A DNA stretch of 64,000 nt from Acinetobacter sp. MB5 (GTDB lineage: Bacteria > Pseudomonadota > Gammaproteobacteria > Pseudomonadales > Moraxellaceae). The stretch lies in the NCBI RefSeq assembly GCF_003261585.1, contig NZ_POVU01000005.1:179041-243040 (forward strand), given 5' to 3'. Shown in pieces: positions 46,949 to 56,200 of the stretch. The position numbers were made by a program, and so were the translations under genes. Within the stretch, counting starts at the first letter, position 1. Each line of letters starts with the position of its first letter. Under the pieces are notes generated by a model. It worked only from the letters and a program-made list of their open reading frames with translations, was not told the origin of the DNA and did not search any database.

Positions 46949-47036
46949 GGCAACCTATCTTTTCCGTGCCCAAACGTATTCGGGCGACTATCTAAAGTGC
47001 CAGTAATACGCGTTGTAAGAAATAGAGATAGGTTGC
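46949..47036 (-). promoter_or_regulatory. Alternative pairing segments of the attenuator
   Basis: Read on the minus strand, GCAACCTATCT inside the leader-peptide codons (47026-47036) can form 11 perfect pairs with AGATAGGTTGC (46950-46960). The latter segment can alternatively pair over 7 bases with GGCAACC in the terminator loop (46918-46924). A small GCCC/GGGC hairpin (46968-46985) lies between. This is the 1:2, 2:3, 3:4 logic of amino-acid attenuators. Confidence 0.65.
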
Positions 47037-47053
47037 TGTAACATCAAATTCAT
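46988..47053 (-). CDS. Aromatic leader peptide of the DAHP synthase attenuator
   Basis: 21 codons (or 18 from an internal ATG at 47044) ending in TAG. Residues 13-20 are YNAYYWHF: three Tyr, one Trp and one Phe within eight residues. A stalled ribosome there would cover the upstream pairing segment and free the antiterminator. The ribosome-binding site is weak. Position, composition, competing RNA segments and a downstream terminator together make a regulatory leader very likely. Confidence 0.8.
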   Translation of the reverse strand: MNLMLQQPISISYNAYYWHFR

Positions 47054-47066
47054 CACAAATAAAACA

Positions 47067-47096
47067 TTTATAATTAAAATACGCTTGTTTATTCAA
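47067..47096 (-). promoter_or_regulatory. Probable sigma-70 promoter of the DAHP synthase leader
   Basis: On the minus strand TTGAAT (47091-47096) and TATAAA (47067-47072) are separated by 18 bases. Transcription would start near 47060, just ahead of the leader peptide. The first leader ATG would then have a very short 5' UTR. Confidence 0.55.
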
Positions 47097-47099
47097 TTA

Positions 47100-47148
47100 A
47101 ACAAGTATTTTTATAAAACAAGTTGCTATTTTAATAAAAATACTTGTT
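47100..47148 (-). terminator. Long AT-rich hairpin after hypothetical gene
   Basis: A perfect 15-bp inverted repeat (47100-47114 with 47134-47148) with a 19-base loop begins 10 bases beyond the minus-strand stop at 47158. It probably ends transcription of that gene before the DAHP synthase promoter; the stem itself is AT-rich and followed by TTTAATT. Confidence 0.55.
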
Positions 47149-47157
47149 TTTCATAGA

Positions 47158-47631
47158 CTAAGGTAGAACACGACGAAGGGTTACAAAACACTTGTCATCC
47201 TTTTCCGAAGCACAAAATTGGATAGTATTTGGATTTCTCCACTGCACAAAATATTGAGATACCTCTCCTGCCTGATCTTGTTGATGCCCTAAGCAGTCAC
47301 GTTGATTGTTGTCGTATTTAACCTGTAAAGCCAGTGCACCAATTTTTGAGTTTTCATTCGATGGCTGATATTCATAAATACCTGTTGACCATTCTGCGGC
47401 ACTTTTAATAATGACTTGATTGCTGCTTTTAAAGTTGTAATATTCAACACATTTTTTATTATTTGGGATTTCCATTCCCCATAATCCTACGATTTGTGGG
47501 CGTACAATAATATTAATTGAATTGTCATTTTGAATATTTGCCGCAGCAGTAGATTCATCAGTCGATTTAGATGCTGCAATTGCAAATGTTGAGCACAGAC
47601 AAAAAACACTGCAGATGACGAATTGCTTCAT
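47158..47631 (-). CDS. Exported hypothetical protein
   Basis: 157 residues from the ATG at 47631, which begins a clean signal peptide (KQFVICSVFCLCSTFAIA-AS); the frame opens 14 codons further upstream without reason to use it. The mature part has four Cys and a beta-rich look (VGLWGMEIPNNKKCVEYYNF, CFVTLRRVLP), reminiscent of small periplasmic lipocalin-like proteins of Acinetobacter. I do not recognise a named family. It lies 77 bases after the MFS gene start-distal end and may be co-transcribed with it. Confidence 0.65.
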   Translation of the reverse strand: MKQFVICSVFCLCSTFAIAASKSTDESTAAANIQNDNSINIIVRPQIVGLWGMEIPNNKKCVEYYNFKSSNQVIIKSAAEWSTGIYEYQPSNENSKIGALALQVKYDNNQRDCLGHQQDQAGEVSQYFVQWRNPNTIQFCASEKDDKCFVTLRRVLP

Positions 47632-47708
47632 AAGTTGTTCTATACCTCTAAGTGATAAAGAATAACTTAGCACATCTACTTTAAAAGATTGTATTAATAA
47701 CTTGTTTT

Positions 47709-48890
47709 TTAGCTCTTTGTTGCCAATGCACCATCTGCTTCAGATTGACGAGGCAACCAGTAAGTGAGTGGTAAAGCAACAAGTACAGCAATTGCTGCAT
47801 AGATAAAAATATGTTGTCCTGAAACCATATTCCAGTAATGCCCAGCCAAAATACTCCCCACAGCAACCCCAATTCCCCACATGGTGCTATACAAGGCTTG
47901 TCCACGTCCTTGTTGTTCAGCACTAAAATTTTGAAAAATGACCCTCATCGCAATCAGATGAAATAATCCAAAGCTAAAAGCATGTAAGGTTTGAGCCATA
48001 ATTTGGATAACAAAATAATGGGAATACACCCCCACAATGAGCCAACGTATAGAGGTGAGCAAAATGCATAGGATCACCAGTTTTTGCCATGAAAAACGTT
48101 GTAAAAAGACGCGTTGTGCATAAGCAAACATGATAATTTCAGCAATTACCCCTGTAGCCCATAATGTTCCAATTTGTGCGGTTGTATATTGTTGAGCATG
48201 TAAATAGTTGCTGTAAAAGCTATAAAATGGCGCAAATGAAAACAGTAAAATAAATTCAATTGAAAAGAATGCCAAGACTGTAGGGCGGCGAATATTTTGC
48301 CAAATTGGTTGTAAATTTTTTTGAGCTTTAGGTGCATTACTCGGTTCTTGAATGGTAAAGGCCCAAAGAAATGCCAAAAATGCGATGCTCAATAAAATAA
48401 TAGGCAGCCAGCGAATTGAAATGATGTCGAGTAATTCACCGATTAGAAATACAGCAGCAATAAAGCCAACAGATCCCCATTTTCTCACTCGCCCGTAATA
48501 TTTTGCTTTTTCATCACCCAGCCAGAAAAGTGTCACACCTTCAAATTGAGCCAATATCGCATTTTGGAAAAAACTAAAAATCAGCATCAGTGCTGCTATA
48601 GACTGAAAATTATTTGGAATAACAAAAATTAAAAACCAAATACAGGATTCAACCCAAGTCGCAATACGGACAAGTAACATGCGCTTACCAGTTTTGTCTG
48701 CGATCCATCCCCAAATTAATGGCGCAAAAAAACGGGTAATAATTGCAATTGAAGACAACCATCCAATTTGTTGAAAACTAAAACCCTGATGTTGGAGATA
48801 TAAATTCCAATACGGCATGAAAATGCCAACAATTGCATAGTAGAAAAAGTAAAAACCACCTAGTTTAGCCCTGATTGGAATATCTAGCAT
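47709..48890 (-). CDS. MFS permease, HcaT/LacY-like (phenylpropionate-type)
   Basis: 393 residues with 12 predicted membrane segments. The N-terminal FYFFYYAIVGIFMPYWNLYLQ and the loop motif WGWIADKTGKRM match the MFS_1_like group that includes HcaT, the 3-phenylpropionate permease, and nucleoside/sugar permeases. No catabolic genes adjoin it, so the substrate is open. It is the last clearly chromosomal gene before the prophage. Confidence 0.8.
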   Translation of the reverse strand: MLDIPIRAKLGGFYFFYYAIVGIFMPYWNLYLQHQGFSFQQIGWLSSIAIITRFFAPLIWGWIADKTGKRMLLVRIATWVESCIWFLIFVIPNNFQSIAALMLIFSFFQNAILAQFEGVTLFWLGDEKAKYYGRVRKWGSVGFIAAVFLIGELLDIISIRWLPIILLSIAFLAFLWAFTIQEPSNAPKAQKNLQPIWQNIRRPTVLAFFSIEFILLFSFAPFYSFYSNYLHAQQYTTAQIGTLWATGVIAEIIMFAYAQRVFLQRFSWQKLVILCILLTSIRWLIVGVYSHYFVIQIMAQTLHAFSFGLFHLIAMRVIFQNFSAEQQGRGQALYSTMWGIGVAVGSILAGHYWNMVSGQHIFIYAAIAVLVALPLTYWLPRQSEADGALATKS

Positions 48891-49193
48891 TTAGTTGTAT
48901 TCCATTGTATTTTCAATAACTTAAATTTTTTAAAGGTTGTACCGACTTGCATTCAATTACCCTTGATTGTATTTCAACAGTCTACAAATAAGTCTACAAA
49001 TCATGAAAAAATATTTTTTTAACTTTTTTGTAGACTGATGTAATTTATCAACTTGAAGCTTATATATTAAAGCTTTTAAATCACAGATAAATATAGAATT
49101 TCTAACCTAAATGGAAATTTAAACTACTTTGCATCCTTGATAATAATATTTGTAAGAATGTTTGAGATTTTTTATGAATAACTCCATTATGAT
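48891..49193. other. Intergenic region at the probable prophage edge
   Basis: 303 bases without a gene. AGTCTACAAAT occurs twice in direct orientation (48979-48989 and 48991-49001) and once inverted as TTTGTAGACT (49027-49036), with the inverted copy extended to match CAGTCTACAAA. Such clustered short repeats look like integrase arm-type binding sites. A core attachment site cannot be named without the other prophage end. Confidence 0.4.
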
Positions 49194-49475
49194 TTAATTG
49201 TCGAAATACTTATGACAGCCCTGCATAAACTCATCACTGGTTTCTTCGGCAGACGATGGTGGTAGCTTTGCATACTCACACTCAGCTTTTGACTTCAAAT
49301 TATTGTCTCTTGCAAATGTGTAACCTGAGTAACCATCTGTTCCCTCGACATAGCTACCAGCTCTGTCTTTATGACGGATCTGAAGCTGCAATAGTCCTAT
49401 GATGATTACAGCTGAAATCACCATGATGGCAATAACGTCTTGTGTAAAAGTTGAAAACTTTAGAGTCTTGCTCAT
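49194..49475 (-). CDS. Small single-span membrane protein, prophage edge
   Basis: 93 residues with one membrane segment at about 12-30 (VIAIMVISAVIIIGLLQLQI) followed by a hydrophilic domain with two Cys (KAECEYAKLPP, QGCHKYF). Its ATG overlaps the stop of the previous gene by 4 bases (ATGA), so they form a pair. No family recognised. The position at the end of the late region suggests a moron or accessory lysis gene. Confidence 0.6.
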   Translation of the reverse strand: MSKTLKFSTFTQDVIAIMVISAVIIIGLLQLQIRHKDRAGSYVEGTDGYSGYTFARDNNLKSKAECEYAKLPPSSAEETSDEFMQGCHKYFDN

Positions 49476-49762
49476 TTTTTATTCCTGTTTTTATAGTCTT
49501 GAATCATTTGTTTGGTTACATCTTCTTTATAGCAAATCGTTTCATATCCCCCTGCTCTCGAATAAGCACTACGCTTACCACAGCGACTGCCATTTCTAGC
49601 CGAATTATAAGGACAAGCACATGGCCCAGGATACGAGTCTATGGACTCCTGAATGATTTTTTCTTTTATCGCATCATCACTCACTGCATGAGTTTTTTTC
49701 GCAGGAACTTCTGATGATGCAAAAATGAGTACTGTCGCAAGCAAAAAGAGTATTTTTTTCAT
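49472..49762 (-). CDS. Small exported Cys-rich protein, prophage edge
   Basis: 96 residues. A signal peptide (KKILFLLATVLIFASSEVPA) precedes a short domain with PGPCACPYNSARNGSRCGKR and SAYSRAGGYETICY, giving four Cys. This PCPYxxxxxGxxCGxRSAYSRxGG pattern is a known small family of exported hypothetical proteins in proteobacteria; its function is not known to me. It is translationally coupled to the following membrane protein. Confidence 0.65.
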   Translation of the reverse strand: MKKILFLLATVLIFASSEVPAKKTHAVSDDAIKEKIIQESIDSYPGPCACPYNSARNGSRCGKRSAYSRAGGYETICYKEDVTKQMIQDYKNRNKK

Positions 49763-50181
49763 TGTATGCTCGTCTTATAAAGAATTTTCTAACTTATAAT
49801 ATTATAAATTTTCATAATTTTTATATTCAATTCCATAAAATCTATAAGGAAAAAGCATAAAACTTTGTCATGGTGGCAATAAATAAGCATTCACATAAAA
49901 CTATAGATGAAATACCTTACAAGCATTTTTTAAACAAAAAAAGCCATGTGAAGAGTTCACATGGCTATAAAACGAAAAACTACAGCGTACGTTAAAAAAT
50001 AGTTTCCTATTAAAAATAAGTATATAAAATTATTTATGAAATCTGTCAAATTTTATTTTTTAACATCTTAATTGATAGCATTCCATACTTGACTGAATTG
50101 CTCTTCATCAATATGTATGCATCAACTTTCTCTACTATTATTCGATATTCTTTTGTGTGTGGACTTTGGGGAGATTTGTAG
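49763..50181. other. 419-base intergenic region after the lysis genes
   Basis: No gene is seen. The main feature is a strong hairpin at 49942-49966 that ends the minus-strand lysis operon. The remaining sequence is AT-rich and must contain the promoter of the two small genes downstream. Confidence 0.55.
49935..49966 (-). terminator. Terminator of the prophage lysis/late operon
   Basis: A perfect 11-bp stem (AGCCATGTGAA at 49942-49952 with its complement at 49956-49966), a 3-base loop and, on the minus strand, a run of seven T. It lies about 215 bases after the endolysin stop. Confidence 0.85.
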
Positions 50182-50955
50182 TCAGTTATCCTTAGCCGCA
50201 TATTTCAAATTCTCAGCACACCGACCTACCCAACCTTTGCCATATCTAGAGAAAGTCGGTAAGCCAGTATAAAATTTTAAACGCTCAGCCATTAACGTCA
50301 GAATGACATCATTAATATCAAATTCATTAATCTTGGCTTTGGTTGCTGGACCTAACTTGCCATCTACTTGAGAGCCAACAAACCCAATCGCTTGCTGTAA
50401 TTCTTTAATTGCTCGGACCTTGCCGGCATTAATGGCAAAATCCCATAGCTGAAATACAATTGCCGAGTGGATTCCATCAGCACCAAGCTTATTCCACCAG
50501 TCTTTTCGGTAAATCTCTTTTGCCTGAGTAAGTGTCAAGTTCTTGATATCCAAGTTCGGGTAGGTATTTGCAGCTATCCCATACTTAGTTCCCTTTAATG
50601 TTCCCTTACCTACTTGTCCACCTGTCCAATTACCTGGATCATTCTTATCATTAGAGTAGCCACCTTCATGGCCAATCAATCGCTCAAACGCCTCATCAAA
50701 GCTAATCGCATCTTCTTTCAACTCAGCAAAACTTAGAACATTGTCTTGATGTAGCTCAGGTTGATATTGTTTTTTACCAATAATGACTGCACACAATACC
50801 AATGCACCTTTTACTAAAGTGAGATACGGTTCCTGCAATGTTCCTGTATCTACGATCGTCTGTAGAAATGGTGAAATCACACCAATCAAACCTACAGCTG
50901 CAGCACCATATTGAACTGACTTAAACCGAAAAATACTTTCTCCCAATATACCCAT
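50182..50955 (-). CDS. Membrane-anchored GH108-family endolysin
   Basis: 257 residues from the ATG at 50955 (GAGG upstream, just after the holin stop). Residues 13-35 and 46-62 form two hydrophobic helices (YGAAAVGLIGVISPFLQTIV, LVKGALVLCAVIIG). From about 85 on is a glycoside hydrolase 108 domain: FERLIGHEGGYSNDKNDPG with the catalytic Glu in HEGGY, KYGIAA, AKEIYRKDWW, and a PG_binding_3-like C-terminus (QAIGFVGSQVDGKLGPATK). It would cleave peptidoglycan for host lysis. The N-terminal helix pair suggests membrane tethering or a signal-arrest-release-like mode. Confidence 0.85.
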   Translation of the reverse strand: MGILGESIFRFKSVQYGAAAVGLIGVISPFLQTIVDTGTLQEPYLTLVKGALVLCAVIIGKKQYQPELHQDNVLSFAELKEDAISFDEAFERLIGHEGGYSNDKNDPGNWTGGQVGKGTLKGTKYGIAANTYPNLDIKNLTLTQAKEIYRKDWWNKLGADGIHSAIVFQLWDFAINAGKVRAIKELQQAIGFVGSQVDGKLGPATKAKINEFDINDVILTLMAERLKFYTGLPTFSRYGKGWVGRCAENLKYAAKDN

Positions 50956-50959
50956 TGGA

Positions 50960-51268
50960 TCATTCCTCACTATCTGTTTTGCGATTAATAAACGCATCAA
51001 TCCAAAGACTGCCTTTAAAGCCAATGAATCCACCTAAGAAAATTGAAATTTCACGGGGTAGTTTGAGGTATTCCAAAGTACTGGATACGGCGAGTGTTAA
51101 GCATCCACATAGTAAAGCTTCGACCCAATCCAGCTTGCCCTTTTGTTTGATCGACTTAATTGCAGATGTCACAACTGATAAAGTCATGGCACAAATGACC
51201 ATACTATTCACTGTTAAGGTCTCATAAGTCGACTTGGCAAATTGGGCAAGAAATTCATATACACTCAT
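50960..51268 (-). CDS. Phage holin
   Basis: 102 residues with three hydrophobic stretches (about 22-38, 50-65, 74-88) and a charged C-terminus (NRKTDSEE), the layout of class I/LPS-type holins. It precedes the endolysin gene by 4 bases. Holins form lesions in the inner membrane and time lysis. Confidence 0.75.
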   Translation of the reverse strand: MSVYEFLAQFAKSTYETLTVNSMVICAMTLSVVTSAIKSIKQKGKLDWVEALLCGCLTLAVSSTLEYLKLPREISIFLGGFIGFKGSLWIDAFINRKTDSEE

Positions 51269-51345
51269 AACTACTAACCATTACTGAATGACCTCATTAT
51301 GAGTGCTGGATTATTAAGGGTTTTCTGAGGTTCCAAAATCGACAA

Positions 51346-51552
51346 TTAACGAATGATTCTGTTAATACCTTTGATGACTTCATTCATGATTTTATAAAAG
51401 ACCTGCTGCTTTTCATTTTCAGCTTTTCGTTTTGCCTTCACTGCTTTGTAGGCATCAGATCCATAAAAATCAGGATCAAAACTCAGGGGTAGATCAAAGA
51501 CATGGTTCATGGCAATACCCGTATCATTACTGAGCGTGAACATCTTCTCCAT
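51346..51552 (-). CDS. Small phage protein overlapping the preceding gene
   Basis: 68 residues from the ATG at 51552, or 65 from 51543; longer versions of the frame lie inside the previous gene. The C-terminal half is basic and helical (AYKAVKAKRKAENEKQQVF). The 26-base overlap with the 3' end of the upstream gene in another frame resembles tail-assembly gene pairs, but no known family is recognised. Confidence 0.5.
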   Translation of the reverse strand: MEKMFTLSNDTGIAMNHVFDLPLSFDPDFYGSDAYKAVKAKRKAENEKQQVFYKIMNEVIKGINRIIR

Positions 51553-52237
51553 AATGCAACTCGTCCACGTCTTTGATGAGTCCGATAAAGATGGCAGAGG
51601 GGCAAAATCGGATTGGCGCATCATCCGTACCTCCACGAACTACAAAACCATGATCATTGACTGCTATACGTAGAATGCTTTGTAACTGGTTATTGCATTC
51701 AGAATACAACTCATAATGCTGATTGAATTCAATTTGTCCCAGCTGTTTGAAATGCTCTAACCGTAGCAAGAATTGTGGTTCAAAGTTATCAAGGTCGATT
51801 GCTTCAGCAAGAACATCATGCTGGTCATACCGCATTTGTAATGCCATGGCACAAGAGATCCATTCCGCAACACTTTTGCATTTTGACTCAAGGTATTCAG
51901 CTTCAAGCCCCGTAAGTTGGCGAACAGTTAAATTATCAAGACGTATTGAGGTAAACCACTGCTCCTGATATTGCGGCAAATAGGGTTGCATATTCATATC
52001 AATCTCAAGCAAGGTTTTGGTTTGCTTTTCAAGATACGTGACCAAAAGCGCATATCGTTCCTGCACAGTCATTTTGAGTGGATCTAGACCATCAACCAAA
52101 ATATGCCGTAATAACTCACTGAGACGCTTTTCATTCAACTGCTTGGGAATCGCTGCAACTTTAAGTGAGTTATGAAAAGTTAGCTCTTTAAGTTGATAGC
52201 ATGTGCTACCGATTTGAATCGAATCAAAGTGCATCAT
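51527..52237 (-). CDS. Hypothetical phage tail/baseplate assembly protein
   Basis: 236 residues; the ATG shares a base with the stop of the previous gene (TAATG). Mostly helical, with FDSIQIGSTCYQLKELTF at the start and a helical middle (LTGLEAEYLESKCKSVAEWI). Small proteins of this type following baseplate genes act as assembly chaperones or hub-assembly factors in myophages; that role is inferred from position only. Confidence 0.45.
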   Translation of the reverse strand: MMHFDSIQIGSTCYQLKELTFHNSLKVAAIPKQLNEKRLSELLRHILVDGLDPLKMTVQERYALLVTYLEKQTKTLLEIDMNMQPYLPQYQEQWFTSIRLDNLTVRQLTGLEAEYLESKCKSVAEWISCAMALQMRYDQHDVLAEAIDLDNFEPQFLLRLEHFKQLGQIEFNQHYELYSECNNQLQSILRIAVNDHGFVVRGGTDDAPIRFCPSAIFIGLIKDVDELHYGEDVHAQ

Positions 52238-53031
52238 TATTTAGAGCCACCATATAAGTTAATAATGTCTTGTTTATCCCAGGCAGTAAGGCTCATTAAG
52301 TTAATCTGCACCTGCGCTGATAAACGATTGCCATTCACATCAATCGGTACATTAAGAGGTGCTTGAACGCTTTCAATAATGAGCGGCTTATAAGTTTTGC
52401 CATGCAAAGTCAGTGAAACAAATGGAGGGATGATACTGGGAAACAAATCAATGCTTTTACTTTGCACAGAGCCACTAATAATCCCTTCACTTGCTAAGGA
52501 TTGTGGTAATGCCCATTGTTGTAATAATGAAATCTGATCCTCGACTTCAACTTTAGGATCCTTGATCGCAATAAAAGCCAATGTCAGGTTTAGGCGAATT
52601 GATGCGGTAGAAAGAAAAACCTGACGAGTATTAATCTTCGTTAAGTTGGTTTTTCCTCTCAGCCCACTCAAACCATCCTGTAATTTCTGAGTAACACTAT
52701 CAAGCCCTACTGCTTCAGCGACTGCTCCGAGCGTATTACTTAATTCACCAGACTGAATGCCAGCCATGAGCGTTGGTAATTTTTGCTCAGGATTGGAGTT
52801 TTCAAACGGCGTTTGCCACTGGCTTTCAATATTCTGATCTCCATCAACAAACAAGCCTTTTACTATGCCATCACCTAAAGCAGGCAGATCCTCTTTGGTA
52901 CTGTCTAATGCTGTGATTGTGGCAACAAGATGTGATGAAATATTGTCATACAGCAAGCTAACACTGCTTTCTGGTAGCTTAATCGTGCTTGTATTTGCTG
53001 CCTTCGCCTGAGCAATTGCAGAATCACCCAT
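52237..53031 (-). CDS. Putative baseplate/tail-tube-adaptor protein
   Basis: 264 residues. The C-terminal half is beta-rich (FPSIIPPFVSLTLHGKTYKP, LIIESVQAPLNVPID, AQVQINLMSLTAWDKQD), a pattern like gp48/gp53-type proteins that connect the baseplate hub to the tail tube. The N-terminal half is low in motifs. The assignment rests on the fold pattern and on gene order and is tentative. Next gene overlaps its stop by one base. Confidence 0.4.
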   Translation of the reverse strand: MGDSAIAQAKAANTSTIKLPESSVSLLYDNISSHLVATITALDSTKEDLPALGDGIVKGLFVDGDQNIESQWQTPFENSNPEQKLPTLMAGIQSGELSNTLGAVAEAVGLDSVTQKLQDGLSGLRGKTNLTKINTRQVFLSTASIRLNLTLAFIAIKDPKVEVEDQISLLQQWALPQSLASEGIISGSVQSKSIDLFPSIIPPFVSLTLHGKTYKPLIIESVQAPLNVPIDVNGNRLSAQVQINLMSLTAWDKQDIINLYGGSK

Positions 53032-53187
53032 AAAAATACCCTAATTGTGTTTAGGATATTATGCGTTACCGAAATAGAATGATTTTTAAGAGGTTCCAGA
53101 AGCTCCTGATAGCTTATAAATTAACAAAATAAGAAATTTTTCCCTTAATAAGCATTCAAGCAGTAGCTCTATATTATTGATTTTATA

Positions 53188-53209
53188 GGATACAGGAATT
53201 CCTGTATCC
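53188..53209. repeat. 22-bp perfect palindrome
   Basis: Two 11-base arms (GGATACAGGAA and its complement) meet with no spacer, 7 bases beyond the stop of the large DdrB-like gene. There is no T run on the minus strand, so it is either a weak terminator or a protein-binding site. Confidence 0.7.
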
Positions 53210-53215
53210 GCAACT

Positions 53216-56200
53216 TTAATTGGTAGGTAATATCCCCTTACGGCGCATCAGCTCAAATAGTTCATCAAATGCCTGGTTAATACGTTTTCGCTCTTCCCCT
53301 CGTGGAAAGACAAAACTCACACCCCAAGGCGTAATCAGCGCAGCACCTTCAGGTCCATAGTTCAAGAATGGGCTATATCCCTGTTTCTCTTTCACCTTAT
53401 CCTCAATATAACCTTGAAATGCACGTGCCAACATTTCTGTATCTAGTTGCCAGTAACTACCTAAACGACCGCTATCCAAACGATTAGCATCCATCTTAAA
53501 ATCCGTCACCACTTGCTTGGTCTTGGTATCACTACTTTGCTCGGTTTTTAGCATTTCGAGACGTGAGCGATAACCACTCATATAGCTACGTAAATAATCT
53601 AAGGTTCCCTTACCATCGTTTGCAAATCCCTGGCGCCCACGAATAGCTTTCATAATGTTATTGATTGCATCCAAAGCATCATTGGTTTGTCGGAATCCCC
53701 AAGCGCTACGTGCATTTGGATTTTTACGCGCTTCTGTTTCTAACATTTCAGCTGAGAGGATCTTGTTTGCCCATACATCAAACTCAGCAATTTGTTTCTC
53801 TGAAGCAGGTTTGTTTAAACGCTTGTAGTATTTTGGATCAAGCTGTCTCAGTAAATATGCGCGAATTTCATCTAACTTACTCTTAACACGATCTTTAGCT
53901 TCATTAACAAACTTTTCTGCCCCCTCTGTATCTGCTGCAACTTGTTGATCCTTATAGCTAAGAACTTTCATTAACTTCTTATGAGCCTCAATTACTTCAG
54001 GATCAAGTTTTGAGTTATATGAAAAGCCATGGCTGACATAATCTCTATAGCCTGTTTCATCAATTTTAAGGGATCGGGTACCATCATTATGTTGATTCCA
54101 ATCTGAACTTGCGCGCCCATCTAAACGCCCTAAATGATGGTCTAAAGCATGTAGCCATTCATGTGCCAGTGAACCTGCGCCATTCTTTTTGGTCAGATTA
54201 ATCACTGCGCGAGAACGCTCATAATGCGCTGCAGCACCACTTAGACCTTGGCCACGTGCACCAAATGCCAAAGCAAGATCACCATTTAAACTGATTGCCT
54301 TAGGGGAAACACCAAGTACTGTGGACAAATCCATTAAGCCATCAAAAGCATCGTTTAATAATTCCTGACGTTCAGACTGATTATTCCAGTTACCAAACTC
54401 AACCCCACGCAAACCAAAAGTGTTCATGAAGTCTTGGCCATCGGCATTACCCTGACGATACTCTGGACCTTGGCGCACTGTATTTTCAGGCTTTGGAATA
54501 TCTACTTCACCAAATGTGCTATTAGTTTCAATGATGTCCTTAGCATGTAGAACCATATACAGCTTGGCTTCTTCTTCAGTATTAAATAGCGTTTCAACAA
54601 TCTGAACACGTTTTCGGTCATTGATATTTCGGTAAATAGCAAATTTATCGCGGTTCTCACCTGCAGCGCGATAAATACGATGTTTTTGTGATACAGCTAC
54701 CAATGGAATTGCCATTTCTGCTTCTGTTTCGCTGCTAAAACCTCGGGCAACTGTTACAGCACCACCATTCCAGTGTTTTTTACGGGTATCAATGATTTCC
54801 CAAGTACCAGCGCCATTCCCAGCAACAATTTCAACTATATTAAAACGGCGCATCCATCCTGGTCTGGAATCCAGATTGGCTGATGTTCGGGATTTCTTCA
54901 TGCCTTTCATAGCCGTATCTTTACGTGCACCGCCAATCTTCTCACCCAAATCCTGAATCGAATATGGGTTATTAGGTTGGCTTAAACTCAAACCTTGTTC
55001 AGCTAAAGTTTCTTGCCCGATTTCTTTTTCAAGTAAATCTGCATAGATAGCATGTAGTATTGCTAGAGCATTAAGAGGATTGACTTCAGTAACTTCATCT
55101 AAGTTAATTTCCCTATTCCCAAGATGAAGATCATCAAACATGACTAGCTTCTTGTTTTGAAAATGATTCTGATAGGTCTGTAACGCATACTGCACAGCAT
55201 CCCCCACACTGATGGGTTCAGGTTCACCAAACAGCCCTAAGTTTTGGCTATCTAAACCAGTTTTCTCGACATATTCAGCGATTGCTTCAAAAAAGACTGC
55301 TAGTTTCTTGGCACTGCGATTGTTTTCAGCAATGAATACTGCCAATTCAGGTACGCCTTCATGCAGATCTGTAAATAAGCCTTGTTGTTTAATGAATTCG
55401 GTAATTTCCTGATTATTACGGCGGGCGGCTAAGATAGCATTAGTTGCATCAATGATGGCATTCATGACCTTTTGGTCAAGGGACTGCTCTATACCATCCA
55501 CAATCTTACTGGCCACATCTTCAACCTGAGCACGGCTGGCTGCCTGAGCTTCAATAAATTTAGGTGCCGATGCAGTCAGAGCATTAATCATGTTCTGCAT
55601 TTCAGGCTTACTGTGATCTGCCATCATTTCAAGTAAACGATCATCATTGTATGCCTTGGCAAAAATCGCCTGTTTAACCCGTGTTGCAAATGCCTGGGTA
55701 AAGTTACCGTCTCGATCACGATATTGTGCAGATTCAGTATCTCCAAGTTTGGCCATAAATCCAGTCAGGAATTTATGGTTGCTGGCAGACAGCAGATCAC
55801 CATCTTCACTGGGTGAAAATAACATGGTCAACTGATCATCAATCCGTTTCGCATCTGCTTTGGCGCGTTCCGTTGCTGTAAAGCTAAGTTTGTCATCCTG
55901 ATTGGCTTCAATGGCAAACTGTGCACGATCAATCGGTGTTGTACGCATGCGTACCAACATGGGCTTTTGGATGGCTTGCACCTGTGTATGGCTAAATCCA
56001 AAATACTCCGCCTCAGTTTCTAACCATGCTTTGTATTCATCTGCAGTACCACGTTCATATGCCAGCTTGAGTGCCATAGTTCGACCATTTCCAGATTCTA
56101 CCACCAGATCATCACCCACAATTGGTGCACCAGTATCTGCGCGGCCAGACATACCTAAACTGTCAGGATCGATATCATTTGCCGTTTTTTGTACCCATGC

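Noticed and set aside
47681..47923. 80-residue minus-strand frame at the 3' end of the MFS gene
   Set aside because: It overlaps the permease in another frame and has no independent support.
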